Origin: Hyphomicrobium sp.
Lineage (GTDB): Bacteria; Pseudomonadota; Alphaproteobacteria; Rhizobiales; Hyphomicrobiaceae
Assembly (NCBI GenBank): GCA_025927515.1
Contig: JAICLG010000148.1
Coordinates: forward strand, 1 to 7,521
Direction: 5' to 3'
DNA: 7,521 nucleotides
The translations under genes and the position numbers were made by a program. Below the pieces are notes generated by a model. It searched no databases, had not been told where the DNA came from, and worked only from the letters and a program-made list of their open reading frames with translations. Below are positions 1 to 6,027 of the stretch, piece by piece; positions within the stretch are counted from its first letter, which is position 1, and the number at the start of each line of letters is the position of its first letter.

Positions 1-333
1 AACGAGCGGCCGGTCGATGCCGGGCGATGACACTTCGAGACGATAAGCGCCCGCGACCGGATCGGCGACGTCGAGCACGGGCGAAACCTGCTTCGAGATC
101 ACTTCGCAATCATCGATCGTGATCGTGCCATCGGGCCGCTCGGCCATCAGCTGCACGATCTTATCAGCGGCGCCGCCCTGGAGTTTCACCCGCACCAGCC
201 TGAAGCCGAGATCCTCAAGAACGGGCTCGACCACGGCCGCGACCTCGGCCGCAACGCCCGTCTCGCGCAGAAAACGGCGCGTATCGGACCCGCTTTCCTC
301 AAGCGGCGAGGTGCTGTCGATCGGTTCTTGCAA
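1..333 (-). CDS. rimP: Ribosome maturation factor RimP (3' end outside window)
   Basis: RimP binds the 30S subunit in the cytoplasm and helps late 16S rRNA and small-subunit maturation. The minus-strand frame is open to the left edge, so the C-terminal domain is missing. The visible part holds the RimP N-terminal domain: a helix (VAAVVEPVLEDLGFRLVRVK), then DGTITIDDCEVISKQVSPVLD, then the hallmark RLEVSSPGIDRPL, closely matching E. coli RimP. I chose the TTG at 331-333 because an AGGAA Shine-Dalgarno (339-343) lies 6 bases upstream. An in-frame ATG at 394-396 would add 21 residues, but it has no clear ribosome site, and that stretch uses codons out of character here (AGA, TTA, TCA, GGA). In many bacteria rimP heads the nusA-infB operon, which would lie to the left. 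Family is secure; the start is not. Confidence 0.93.
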   Translation of the reverse strand, partial: MQEPIDSTSPLEESGSDTRRFLRETGVAAEVAAVVEPVLEDLGFRLVRVKLQGGAADKIVQLMAERPDGTITIDDCEVISKQVSPVLDVADPVAGAYRLEVSSPGIDRPLV

Positions 334-338
334 CGGCG

Positions 339-343
339 TTCCT
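339..343 (-). promoter_or_regulatory. Ribosome binding site deciding the rimP start
   Basis: The minus strand reads AGGAA followed by a 6-base spacer and TTG (331-333). It is the only good Shine-Dalgarno match near the beginning of rimP and is the main reason to prefer the TTG over the upstream ATG at 394-396. Confidence 0.5.
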
Positions 344-399
344 GAGCTTAAAGTCTGTTTGGAGCGGGCCCGGAGGTCCACTCTCAATTTGATCATCGA

Positions 400-413
400 G
401 TTATTGGAATAAC
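400..413. repeat. Inverted repeat in rimP leader
   Basis: A 14-base perfect inverted repeat (GTTATT-CC-AATAAC on the minus strand) lies between the possible rimP promoter and its coding region. As RNA it would give at best a 5-bp AU-rich stem with a 4-base loop, so a DNA-level site is as likely as a hairpin. It has no run of T after it and is not a terminator. Function unknown. Confidence 0.4.
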
Positions 414-416
414 GGC

Positions 417-445
417 TAGATAGGTGAGATTGCGACGATACGCAA
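417..445 (-). promoter_or_regulatory. rimP: Possible rimP promoter
   Basis: On the minus strand TTGCGT (440-445) is followed by exactly 17 bases and TATCTA (417-422), a weak but correctly spaced sigma-70-type pair between trmB and rimP. Transcription would begin near 408-410, giving a leader of about 75 bases to the TTG start. Each hexamer matches the consensus at only about half its positions. Read-through from trmB is equally possible, since no terminator is seen between the genes. Confidence 0.3.
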
Positions 446-460
446 GGCTTTCGCAGGCGC

Positions 461-1129
461 TTAGGTTCTCAAAAAGCGGAAATAGTATCGCCGGCGCCCC
501 GCCTCGATAGCTTTGGCCTCGTATTTGGTTTCCACCCAATCGGCCGGTTGCGTTCGCCAATCGGCCGGACTTTCCGCCTGCCAGGCGAAACCTGGCTCGG
601 ATCGAAAGGCTTCGAGCATCGTGCGCGCATAATCGCCGATATCGGTCGCGATACGGAGTTCCGCGCCGGGCTTCAGCGCCCGCGCCAACAGCTCAAGTAA
701 CGAAGAATTAACCAGCCGCCGCTTGCGATGTTTTCGCTTCGGCCACGGATCCGGGAAGAGGATGAAAGCGCGGTCGAGGGCGCCTTGCGGAAGCGCTCGC
801 AGAATGTCGCGCACGTCGCCCATATGGATGCGAAGGTTCTTCAATCCCTCCGTCTCGATGGCGCTCAATACCTTGATGACTCCGTCTTCATAGGGTTCGC
901 AGCCGATGATGAGCGCGCGTGGGTTATGACGCGCTTGCCAAAGCAAATGCTCGCCGCCGCCGAAGCCGATTTCGAGCCACGCCAAAGACGCATCCGCCAC
1001 TTCGGCCGCATCGACCGTGATCTGCAAGAGACCGTCGCGTAGCAATGCCGCTTGCCGCGCACTCGGCTTCCGGCCCCGCCGTCGCCCATACGACCGAAGC
1101 TCGTGCTCGCTCCCTTTGTCTTCAATCAT
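461..1129 (-). CDS. trmB: tRNA (guanine-N7-)-methyltransferase TrmB
   Basis: TrmB transfers a methyl group from S-adenosylmethionine to N7 of G46 in the variable loop of tRNAs, in the cytoplasm. The 222-residue protein has the full family pattern: basic N-terminal RSYGRRRGRK (12-21), SAM-binding motif LEIGFGGGE (52-60), the acidic motif CEP with E78, GDVRD (104-108), the signature FPDPWPKRKHRKRR (125-138), ATDIGDYA (161-168) and the late TKYEAKA (201-207). Length is normal for the family. The ATG is the only possible start, because an in-frame TGA sits directly before it (1130-1132). The Shine-Dalgarno is poor. The gene lies downstream of metK, which makes its methyl donor, but the strong terminator after metK and the 227-base gap suggest separate transcription. 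The TAA stop is 127 bases before the chosen rimP start. Confidence 0.97.
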   Translation of the reverse strand: MIEDKGSEHELRSYGRRRGRKPSARQAALLRDGLLQITVDAAEVADASLAWLEIGFGGGEHLLWQARHNPRALIIGCEPYEDGVIKVLSAIETEGLKNLRIHMGDVRDILRALPQGALDRAFILFPDPWPKRKHRKRRLVNSSLLELLARALKPGAELRIATDIGDYARTMLEAFRSEPGFAWQAESPADWRTQPADWVETKYEAKAIEAGRRRYYFRFLRT

Positions 1130-1153
1130 TCATCGTCGCTCGACACATCCCAA

Positions 1154-1266
1154 CCCGTCATGGCGGGCTTGACCCGGCTCCAGGGCCACACGCAAAGCCG
1201 TTTGCTTGGCTCTCGATGGCCGCCGTCATGCTGGAAGCATGCTCCGCACGCGGGGCGGCCATGGAG
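1154..1266. repeat. REP-like palindromic intergenic element between metK and trmB
   Basis: This gap contains two palindromic blocks. The first (1154-1182) is CCCGTCATGGCGGGCTTGACCCGG, in which CGGG (1164-1167) can pair with either CCCG (1154-1157) or CCCG (1173-1176). This resembles the abundant GTCAT-GGCGGGCTTGACCC-type repeats scattered between genes in many alphaproteobacteria. The second is a long imperfect stem, 1212-1224 against 1254-1266 (12 of 13 pairs, one G-G mismatch), enclosing a perfect 6-bp inner hairpin (CATGCT 1227-1232, AGCATG 1236-1241). The asymmetric 3' side (1242-1253) looks like a decayed or inserted segment of an originally perfect hairpin. Such elements are typically non-coding; the family assignment is from memory of the motif, not a search. 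Confidence 0.6.
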
Positions 1267-1293
1267 TGAGTGATTAGACTTGTACAGATCTAA

Positions 1294-1322
1294 GCAAAAG
1301 CGGCCGCTCTCGCAGCCGCTTT
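1294..1322 (-). terminator. Rho-independent terminator of metK
   Basis: On the minus strand, 34 bases after the metK stop, an 11-bp stem (1312-1322 pairing with 1297-1307, one G-U pair) closes on a GAGA loop (1308-1311), a GNRA-type tetraloop. Its 3' arm runs into TTTT followed by GCTTA. The stem is GC-rich with A-T pairs at its base. The U tract is short but the hairpin is strong and well placed, so it should end most metK transcripts before trmB. Confidence 0.8.
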
Positions 1323-1356
1323 CACACACACTGTACTGGATACTGGCACGACTGCC

Positions 1357-2562
1357 TCAGCCAACGGCCTTGGCAATCTTCGGCGCGAGGTCGGTCCGCT
1401 CCCACGAGAAGCCGCCGTCCTTTTCCGCCGGACGACCGAAATGCCCGTACGCGGACGTGCGCGCATAGATCGGCTTATTGAGATCGAGGTGGCTACGAAT
1501 ACCACGCGGCGTCAAATCCATGACGTTGCCCAGCGCGTCCTCGATCGCCGACTCGTCGAACTTTCCCGTGCCATGCGTATCAACGTAGATCGACAGCGGC
1601 TTGGCGACGCCAATTGCATACGACAGCTGTATCGTGCAGCGATCGGCAATGCCCGACGCAACGACGTTCTTGGCGAGATAACGCGCCGCATAAGCCGCCG
1701 AGCGATCGACTTTCGTCGGGTCCTTGCCCGAGAACGCGCCGCCGCCATGCGGAGCCGCGCCGCCGTACGTATCGACGATGATCTTGCGGCCCGTCAGACC
1801 CGTGTCGCCGTCAGGCCCACCGATGAAGAATTTGCCGGTCGGATTGATATGCCAGATCGTGTCGTTGCCGATCCAGCCCTCAGGCAATGCCTTGCGAACG
1901 TATGGCTCGACGATCTCACGCACCTGCCGCGAGCTCAGGTTTTCGTCGATATGCTGATGTGAAACGACAATCTGCGTGACGCCCACGGGTTTGCCGTTCT
2001 CGTAGCGCACGGTCACTTGGCTCTTCGAATCCGGGCCGAGTTTCGCAGCGTCGCCCTGCTTGGCCTTACGCGCGGTCGCAAGATCACGAAGGATTTTATG
2101 CGCGTAGTAGATCGGCGCCGGCATGAGTTCCGGCGTCTCGTTGCAGGCATAGCCGAACATGATGCCCTGATCGCCGGCGCCTTCTTCCTTGTTCGTCGGC
2201 TGCTGCGCGTCGACACCGGCAGCGATATCCGCCGACTGCGAATGCAGCAGCACTTCGATGTTGCAGTTGGCCCAGTGGAAGCCTTCCTGCTCGTAACCGA
2301 TGTCCTTGATGGCATCGCGTGTGATCGCCTCGATCGACGCAACGGTCATGTTCCTGGGGCCCCGCGATTCACCCGCGATGATCACGCGGTTCGTGGTCGC
2401 CATCGTTTCGCATGCGGCGCGAATGCCCCACGGATCGAGACCTTCCTTCGCGCCCTCGCGATAGAACGCATCGACCACTTCATCCGAGATACGGTCACAG
2501 ACCTTGTCCGGGTGGCCTTCGGAAACGGATTCGCTGGTGAATAGAAAAGTTTTTCGCGCCAC
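1357..2562 (-). CDS. metK: S-adenosylmethionine synthetase MetK
   Basis: MetK makes S-adenosylmethionine from methionine and ATP with release of phosphate and pyrophosphate. It is a cytoplasmic tetramer using Mg and K ions. The 401-residue protein is full length. It shows the N-terminal ATP site with GHPDK (16-20, H17 and D19), the family signature GAGDQGIMFGY (128-138), the acidic DGDTGLTGRK region (251-260), the P-loop-like GGGAFSGKD (273-281) and C-terminal RTSAYGHFGR (368-377). The start is a GTG with a strong Shine-Dalgarno (AAAGGGGG at 2568-2575) five bases upstream. It ends at TAG/TGA-type stop just before a strong hairpin terminator. It sits alone between the XRE regulator, after a 220-base leader, and trmB, a user of its product. 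The leader holds no SAM riboswitch that I can recognise. Confidence 0.98.
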   Translation of the reverse strand: MARKTFLFTSESVSEGHPDKVCDRISDEVVDAFYREGAKEGLDPWGIRAACETMATTNRVIIAGESRGPRNMTVASIEAITRDAIKDIGYEQEGFHWANCNIEVLLHSQSADIAAGVDAQQPTNKEEGAGDQGIMFGYACNETPELMPAPIYYAHKILRDLATARKAKQGDAAKLGPDSKSQVTVRYENGKPVGVTQIVVSHQHIDENLSSRQVREIVEPYVRKALPEGWIGNDTIWHINPTGKFFIGGPDGDTGLTGRKIIVDTYGGAAPHGGGAFSGKDPTKVDRSAAYAARYLAKNVVASGIADRCTIQLSYAIGVAKPLSIYVDTHGTGKFDESAIEDALGNVMDLTPRGIRSHLDLNKPIYARTSAYGHFGRPAEKDGGFSWERTDLAPKIAKAVG

Positions 2563-2567
2563 TGTGG

Positions 2568-2575
2568 CCCCCTTT
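2568..2575 (-). promoter_or_regulatory. metK: metK ribosome binding site supporting a GTG start
   Basis: The minus strand reads AAAGGGGG, then CCACA, then GTG (2560-2562). The strong purine run at good spacing fixes the GTG as the metK start. The following residues (ARKTFLFTSESVSEGHPDK) match the usual MetK N-terminus. Confidence 0.75.
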
Positions 2576-2782
2576 ATTTTTCGACGTTACGTCCGCCGCC
2601 GTACCTGATTGAAGGGCCGGCCCATATGGCGGTTGTCGACCTTCGGAAAAGCGCCGGTTTTTCGCAGCCCCAGCGACATCGGTCAAGCTTGTGCCAGACG
2701 GATGGGAACCCTCCTGGCGAGTGCAGTGCAGCTTTCCATGAAATTGGACGATGGTTCCGCTGCAACGGCAATAGTCGCGATC
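2576..2782 (-). other. metK leader / intergenic region with palindromes
   Basis: No gene is seen here. On the minus strand a TTGACC (2681-2686) could serve as a -35 box, but the sequence 17-18 bases further (CGAAAA) is a poor -10, so the metK promoter is uncertain. Downstream of it lie a 10-bp perfect palindrome GGGCCGGCCC (2614-2623) and an 11-base one, GACGTTACGTC (2583-2593). I compared the stretch with the remembered cores of SAM-II and SAM/SAH riboswitches and saw no match. No clear terminator follows the XRE gene, so metK may also be reached by read-through. Confidence 0.4.
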
Positions 2783-3247
2783 TCAGCCCTCTTCGCCTGC
2801 GAGCGAACGAACGAGATCGACAATTGAACGCCGCACCTTCGGATCTGTGATGCGCGCGAAGGCTTTATTGAGCTCAAGCCCTTCGCGCGTCCCAAGGAAG
2901 TCGACGACGTAGCTTTCGTCGGGCTGCTCGGCGAAGCCGGTCATCATGTGTCCGGCTGTTTGAACGCCCAGAGGTGCCTCGTCGTAGAAGAATTGAACAG
3001 GGACCCCCAGCACCTTCGCCAGATCGAAAAGCCGGCTGGCGCCGATCCGGTTCACGCCCTTCTCGTACTTTTGCACCTGCTGGAACGTAAGGCCGAGATG
3101 CTCGCCAAGCTTTTCCTGGCTCATGCCAAGGAGCATGCGGCGCAACCGGACACGTGAACCGACATGGACGTCCATGGGATTCGCGCGGCGCGAACCGCGA
3201 GCGATTTCCTCGCCCGAGTCTCCCGCGATCGAAATGTCGTCCGCCAT
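2783..3247 (-). CDS. XRE-family helix-turn-helix transcriptional regulator (PhrR-like)
   Basis: A small cytoplasmic DNA-binding protein of 154 residues. The Cro/C1-type HTH spans about residues 28-85: HVGSRVRLRR, then SQEKLGEHLG (43-52), then the recognition helix TFQQVQKYEKG (54-64) and NRIGASRLFDLAKVLGVPVQFFY. After a variable linker, a conserved-looking C-terminal helix region (ELNKAFARITDPKVRRSIVDLVRSLA, about 125-150) follows, probably for dimerisation. I prefer the ATG at 3245-3247; a TTG at 3260-3262 would add five residues but has no ribosome site. Homologs often begin close to the NPMDVHVGSR segment, so a shorter form is possible. In Sinorhizobium, the acid- and stress-induced regulator PhrR lies beside lnt (actA), and this gene has the same neighbour and fold. 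Targets are unknown; the adjoining dyad suggests autoregulation. Confidence 0.88.
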   Translation of the reverse strand: MADDISIAGDSGEEIARGSRRANPMDVHVGSRVRLRRMLLGMSQEKLGEHLGLTFQQVQKYEKGVNRIGASRLFDLAKVLGVPVQFFYDEAPLGVQTAGHMMTGFAEQPDESYVVDFLGTREGLELNKAFARITDPKVRRSIVDLVRSLAGEEG

Positions 3248-3286
3248 CACTTCTACAGCCAACAGTTAAACCCGATAAAGCTTGCA

Positions 3287-3306
3287 CACTCGTAGGTGTA
3301 TGAGTG
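3287..3306. promoter_or_regulatory. Candidate operator dyad of the XRE regulator
   Basis: A 20-base dyad, CACTCGTA-GGTG-TATGAGTG, has arms matching at 7 of 8 positions. It overlaps the -10 box and most of the spacer of the putative promoter, the usual place for a repressor site. The size suits an XRE dimer. Binding is inferred from position only. Confidence 0.4.
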
Positions 3307-3317
3307 CCGGGCGTCAA
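3289..3317 (-). promoter_or_regulatory. Putative promoter of the XRE regulator gene
   Basis: The minus strand has TTGACG (3312-3317), a 17-base spacer and TACGAG (3289-3294). The -35 box is good and the -10 weak, as is common in alphaproteobacteria. Transcription would begin near 3281, about 35 bases before the ATG. This would separate expression of the regulator from the lnt operon upstream. Confidence 0.45.
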
Positions 3318-3358
3318 TCGTCGAGGTCCGCCGCGACAAGTTGACATCAATGCTTTGA

Positions 3359-4984
3359 TTAATGTCGGATTTTACCGAAGAAGGCCGCCGATGCCAAGAA
3401 TACGGCGAGCACGAGCACCAGCATCCAGTCACCTACGCGCGAATAAACGGTCGCCGGCAATGCCGCAGGCAGCGCACTGTCCATGACGCCGCGGACGTCG
3501 AGCCCCAGCGTTTGCAACACTCTCCCGTAAGAATCGACGACGGCCGAAATACCGTTGTTGGCCGCTCTTATCAGCGGAACCCCCTCTTCGACGGCGCGCA
3601 CGCGCGATTGAAGAAAATGCTGATAAGGACCGGTGGTCTCTCCGAACCACCCGTCATTCGTGACGTTGATTATGACGCCCGGCCGCGCCTTGCCCGCGAC
3701 GATTTCTCCGGGAAAAAGCGCTTCATAGCAAATAAGCCCCAGCACCGGAGGCAACCCCGGAATCTTCATCAACCGGCGCGGCGAGGGACCGGCAGCGAAC
3801 GCACCGTGACCATGCGTCAGTTTTTCAATTCCGATGACGGACAGCGCCGATTCAAGCGGCACATATTCACCGAAAGGCACGAGCTTGATCTTGTCGTAGA
3901 TATCATCGACTTGGGCGCGCTCGTTGAGCACGAGGATGCTGTTCAGCGTTCGGGTCGTGGGAAGAAGCCGTCGGTCAGGCCCGAGAGGTGGATCGTGGCG
4001 GATCGCGCCCGTAATCAACGTCGTCCCCGGCGGTAGCATCGTCGCCAGAATGTCCAGCGCTTCCGGAGTTTCGAGCGGAAAAAACGGCATCGCCGCTTCC
4101 GGCCAGATCAGATGCGTAATACCGGCGAGGGAATCTTTTTCGCCCTTCGGATTGGCCAGCGACAGCGCGACATGATCGTCGAAAATGCGGCGCTGAAAAG
4201 CTGCCATCCATTTCTCGCGCTGCGGCACGCTGGGTTGCACGATGCGCATCTTGACGCCCGGAACGAAAGTCTGCGGTGCTGTGAGGCGCCAAGCCCCGTA
4301 ACCGTAAAGCGCCGCAATCGGAACCAGAGCGACGGCGCTTGCTCGGGCAAAGTCGGCGAGCGAAAGCCGCCGTCTCCGGTCAGCCATGATGACGAGCGGC
4401 GCCGGAAAGACGAACGCCGCGATCGCCGTCAGCCCGTAAGCTCCGAAGAGTGATGCGCTCTGCATCAGCGGCAGCGGATACGCCAGCGCGTAACCGACGA
4501 GATCCCAAGGAAACCCTGTCAGGATATGGCCGCGCAGCCATTCGAACACGGCGAGCGCGATCGCGAATACGAAGACCCGCGCAATGCCCTCCCGCCAGAA
4601 GCAGCGCGCGGTCGCTGCTGCCGCCGCCCAGAACAACGCCATGCCCGCTGGCAGCAACGTCACCGCAAACGGCAGCATCCAGGCGAACTTGTCCGCCTCG
4701 ACGAGAAACGCCTCACCGACCCAAAACAGATTGAAAAAGAAATAGCCGAAGCCGAAAAGCCAGCCCGCGCTCGCCGCGCGCCGCCAACTCGAGCTGGCAT
4801 CGATCAGCCAGACGAAGACGGGCAACGTCAGAAAGAGCACCGGAGACGCGTAGAACGGCGCGAAAGCCAGCGCCGAAAGACCGCCTGCGCCGATCGCGAC
4901 CGCCGCGCGCTTCCAGCCCTTCAATCCCATCACCGACGAGCGCACGGCCGCCAGCGTTGGCGTTGTCTGGGTTTGCGCGTCCAT
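3359..4984 (-). CDS. lnt: Apolipoprotein N-acyltransferase Lnt
   Basis: Lnt adds the third acyl chain, taken from phospholipid, to the N-terminal cysteine of lipoproteins in the inner membrane. The 541-residue protein has hydrophobic segments in its first 235 residues (about 28-62, 72-94, 103-124, 135-150, 172-200, 215-232), then a periplasmic nitrilase-type domain, and a final membrane helix near 518-536. The catalytic triad is visible: E296 in IWPEAAMPF, K365 in YDKIKLVPFGEY, and C419 in GLICYEALFPGE. E373 of PFGEY, matching the essential E343 of E. coli, is also kept, as is NVTNDGWFG (440-448). I chose the ATG at 4982-4984, which shares its A with the ybeX stop (TGATG); a GTG one codon earlier is possible. 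A 111-base gap follows. In Sinorhizobium the homolog actA is needed for acid tolerance. Confidence 0.97.
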   Translation of the reverse strand: MDAQTQTTPTLAAVRSSVMGLKGWKRAAVAIGAGGLSALAFAPFYASPVLFLTLPVFVWLIDASSSWRRAASAGWLFGFGYFFFNLFWVGEAFLVEADKFAWMLPFAVTLLPAGMALFWAAAAATARCFWREGIARVFVFAIALAVFEWLRGHILTGFPWDLVGYALAYPLPLMQSASLFGAYGLTAIAAFVFPAPLVIMADRRRRLSLADFARASAVALVPIAALYGYGAWRLTAPQTFVPGVKMRIVQPSVPQREKWMAAFQRRIFDDHVALSLANPKGEKDSLAGITHLIWPEAAMPFFPLETPEALDILATMLPPGTTLITGAIRHDPPLGPDRRLLPTTRTLNSILVLNERAQVDDIYDKIKLVPFGEYVPLESALSVIGIEKLTHGHGAFAAGPSPRRLMKIPGLPPVLGLICYEALFPGEIVAGKARPGVIINVTNDGWFGETTGPYQHFLQSRVRAVEEGVPLIRAANNGISAVVDSYGRVLQTLGLDVRGVMDSALPAALPATVYSRVGDWMLVLVLAVFLASAAFFGKIRH

Positions 4985-4992
4985 CACGCCTT
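4982..4992 (-). promoter_or_regulatory. Overlapping stop/start with ribosome site (ybeX-lnt)
   Basis: The minus strand reads AAGG (4989-4992), CG, then TGATG: the ybeX stop TGA (4984-4986) and the lnt ATG (4982-4984) share one base. This points to translational coupling and favours the ATG over the GTG at 4985-4987, which would lie too close to AAGG. Confidence 0.6.
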
Positions 4993-6015
4993 CGGCACTT
5001 CGGCGGACGTTTTCGTGCTCTGGGGCAGGGTACGCGACGTGTGGATTTTCACCTTCTTCACGCGCCGCGGATCAGCATCGACAATCTCGAACTCGATGCC
5101 GGAAGGATGATGGATCAGCTCGCCGCGCGCCGGAACGCGCCCGAGCATGGAGAAGATCAAACCACCCAGCGTATCGACGTCGCTGTCCTCATCGTCCGGC
5201 ATGAGCTTCAGCCCGAGATGCTTTTCGAGTTCCTCGATCGGCGTTCGCCCCGCCGCAATGACCCCGAGCTTCGGATCCGAGACGATGTTGATTTCTTCGT
5301 CCTCGTCGTGTTCGTCCTCGATATTGCCGACGACCTGTTCGACGAGATCCTCGATCGTCACGAGTCCGTCGGTGCCACCGTATTCATCGACGACCAGCGC
5401 CATGTGGATACGCGTCGATTGCATGCGAAGGAGAAGATCGATCGCGGGCATCGACGGCGGCACATAGAGGATCTGACGGCGAATCTTTACCGTCGTAATG
5501 GGACGGCTGAGATCGAGGCTGTTCAACTCGATTCTGTCGGGCACCGGGCTGCGGCCGTTCCCCTCCGTTTTCGCAGTCTGGATGGGATGGCCAGTCGCCT
5601 CCGCCATGAACCAGCGGAACAGATCCTTGATGTGGATCATGCCACGCGGATCGTCGAGCGTTTCCCGGAAAAGCGGGATGCGCGAAACGCCAGCCTCGTC
5701 AAACGTCTGCAACAGTTCGGAGATGGGCTCGTTTTCGTCGAGCGCCGTGATTTCGGCGCGCGGCACCATGAGCTCCGCCACGCGGCTCGATCCAAAGCGC
5801 AGGAGCCGCTCCAGCATTTTTCGTTCGGCATCGGTGAAGCTCGTCGAGCCGTCGGCGCGTAGCGCTCCTTCGAGCGCATCGCGGACGCTCTGCGGAACGG
5901 CAAAGCCGAGCTTGGCGCGAAGGACTTGCAGCCACCGGTGAGCGCCGAGAAATCGGCCGTCGTCGGAGAGCATGCCGGATGAAGACTTATCGTTGGTGTG
6001 ATCGGTCATAGCCAT
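4984..6015 (-). CDS. ybeX: CorC/YbeX (HlyC-type) CBS-domain protein
   Basis: A soluble protein of the CorC/HlyC family, linked in enterobacteria to Mg/Co tolerance and, as YbeX, to ribosome function. It has no membrane (DUF21) domain, so it is the YbeX type and not a CNNM-like transporter. Order of parts: a charged N-terminus with no signal peptide; the conserved RVAELMVPR (78-86) opening the first CBS domain; a second CBS domain around 174-226 with VVDEYGGTDGLVTIEDLVEQVVGNIEDEHD (208-237); and the C-terminal CorC/HlyC domain (about 250-328) with DTLGGLIF and GRVPARGE. At 343 residues it is longer than E. coli YbeX (292), owing to the ends and a longer linker between the CBS domains (137-173). 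The ATG (6013-6015) has no clear Shine-Dalgarno; a second ATG two codons on (6007-6009) is possible. It lies 12 bases after ybeY and overlaps lnt. Confidence 0.93.
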   Translation of the reverse strand: MAMTDHTNDKSSSGMLSDDGRFLGAHRWLQVLRAKLGFAVPQSVRDALEGALRADGSTSFTDAERKMLERLLRFGSSRVAELMVPRAEITALDENEPISELLQTFDEAGVSRIPLFRETLDDPRGMIHIKDLFRWFMAEATGHPIQTAKTEGNGRSPVPDRIELNSLDLSRPITTVKIRRQILYVPPSMPAIDLLLRMQSTRIHMALVVDEYGGTDGLVTIEDLVEQVVGNIEDEHDEDEEINIVSDPKLGVIAAGRTPIEELEKHLGLKLMPDDEDSDVDTLGGLIFSMLGRVPARGELIHHPSGIEFEIVDADPRRVKKVKIHTSRTLPQSTKTSAEVPKA

Positions 6016-6027
6016 GGGTCGGGAGCG

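Noticed and set aside
119..412. 97-codon plus-strand frame at the left edge
   Set aside because: It is opposite rimP, whose minus-strand frame has the clear LEVSSPGIDRPL signature.
1126..1329. 67-codon minus-strand frame between metK and trmB
   Set aside because: It runs through the metK terminator and the REP-like element and ends at the trmB start; the translation resembles no protein and is best explained by the repeats.
2017..2544. 175-codon and other plus-strand frames opposite metK
   Set aside because: They mirror metK codons and have typical antisense composition; no ribosome site or motif.
2680..2696. TGGCAC followed by TTGA, resembling a sigma-54 promoter before metK
   Set aside because: The second element lacks the TTGC core and the GG-to-GC spacing is wrong.
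2563..2700. SAM-II or SAM/SAH riboswitch before metK
   Set aside because: The remembered conserved cores of both classes are not found in the leader; a covariance search would settle it.
3341..3369. Perfect TTGACA on the plus strand near the end of lnt
   Set aside because: No acceptable -10 box at 16-18 bases, and no plus-strand gene downstream.
4957..5862. 301-codon open frame on the plus strand opposite ybeX
   Set aside because: It is the antisense shadow of a clear CBS-domain gene in GC-rich sequence; its translation is rich in Arg, Asp and His with no recognisable motif.
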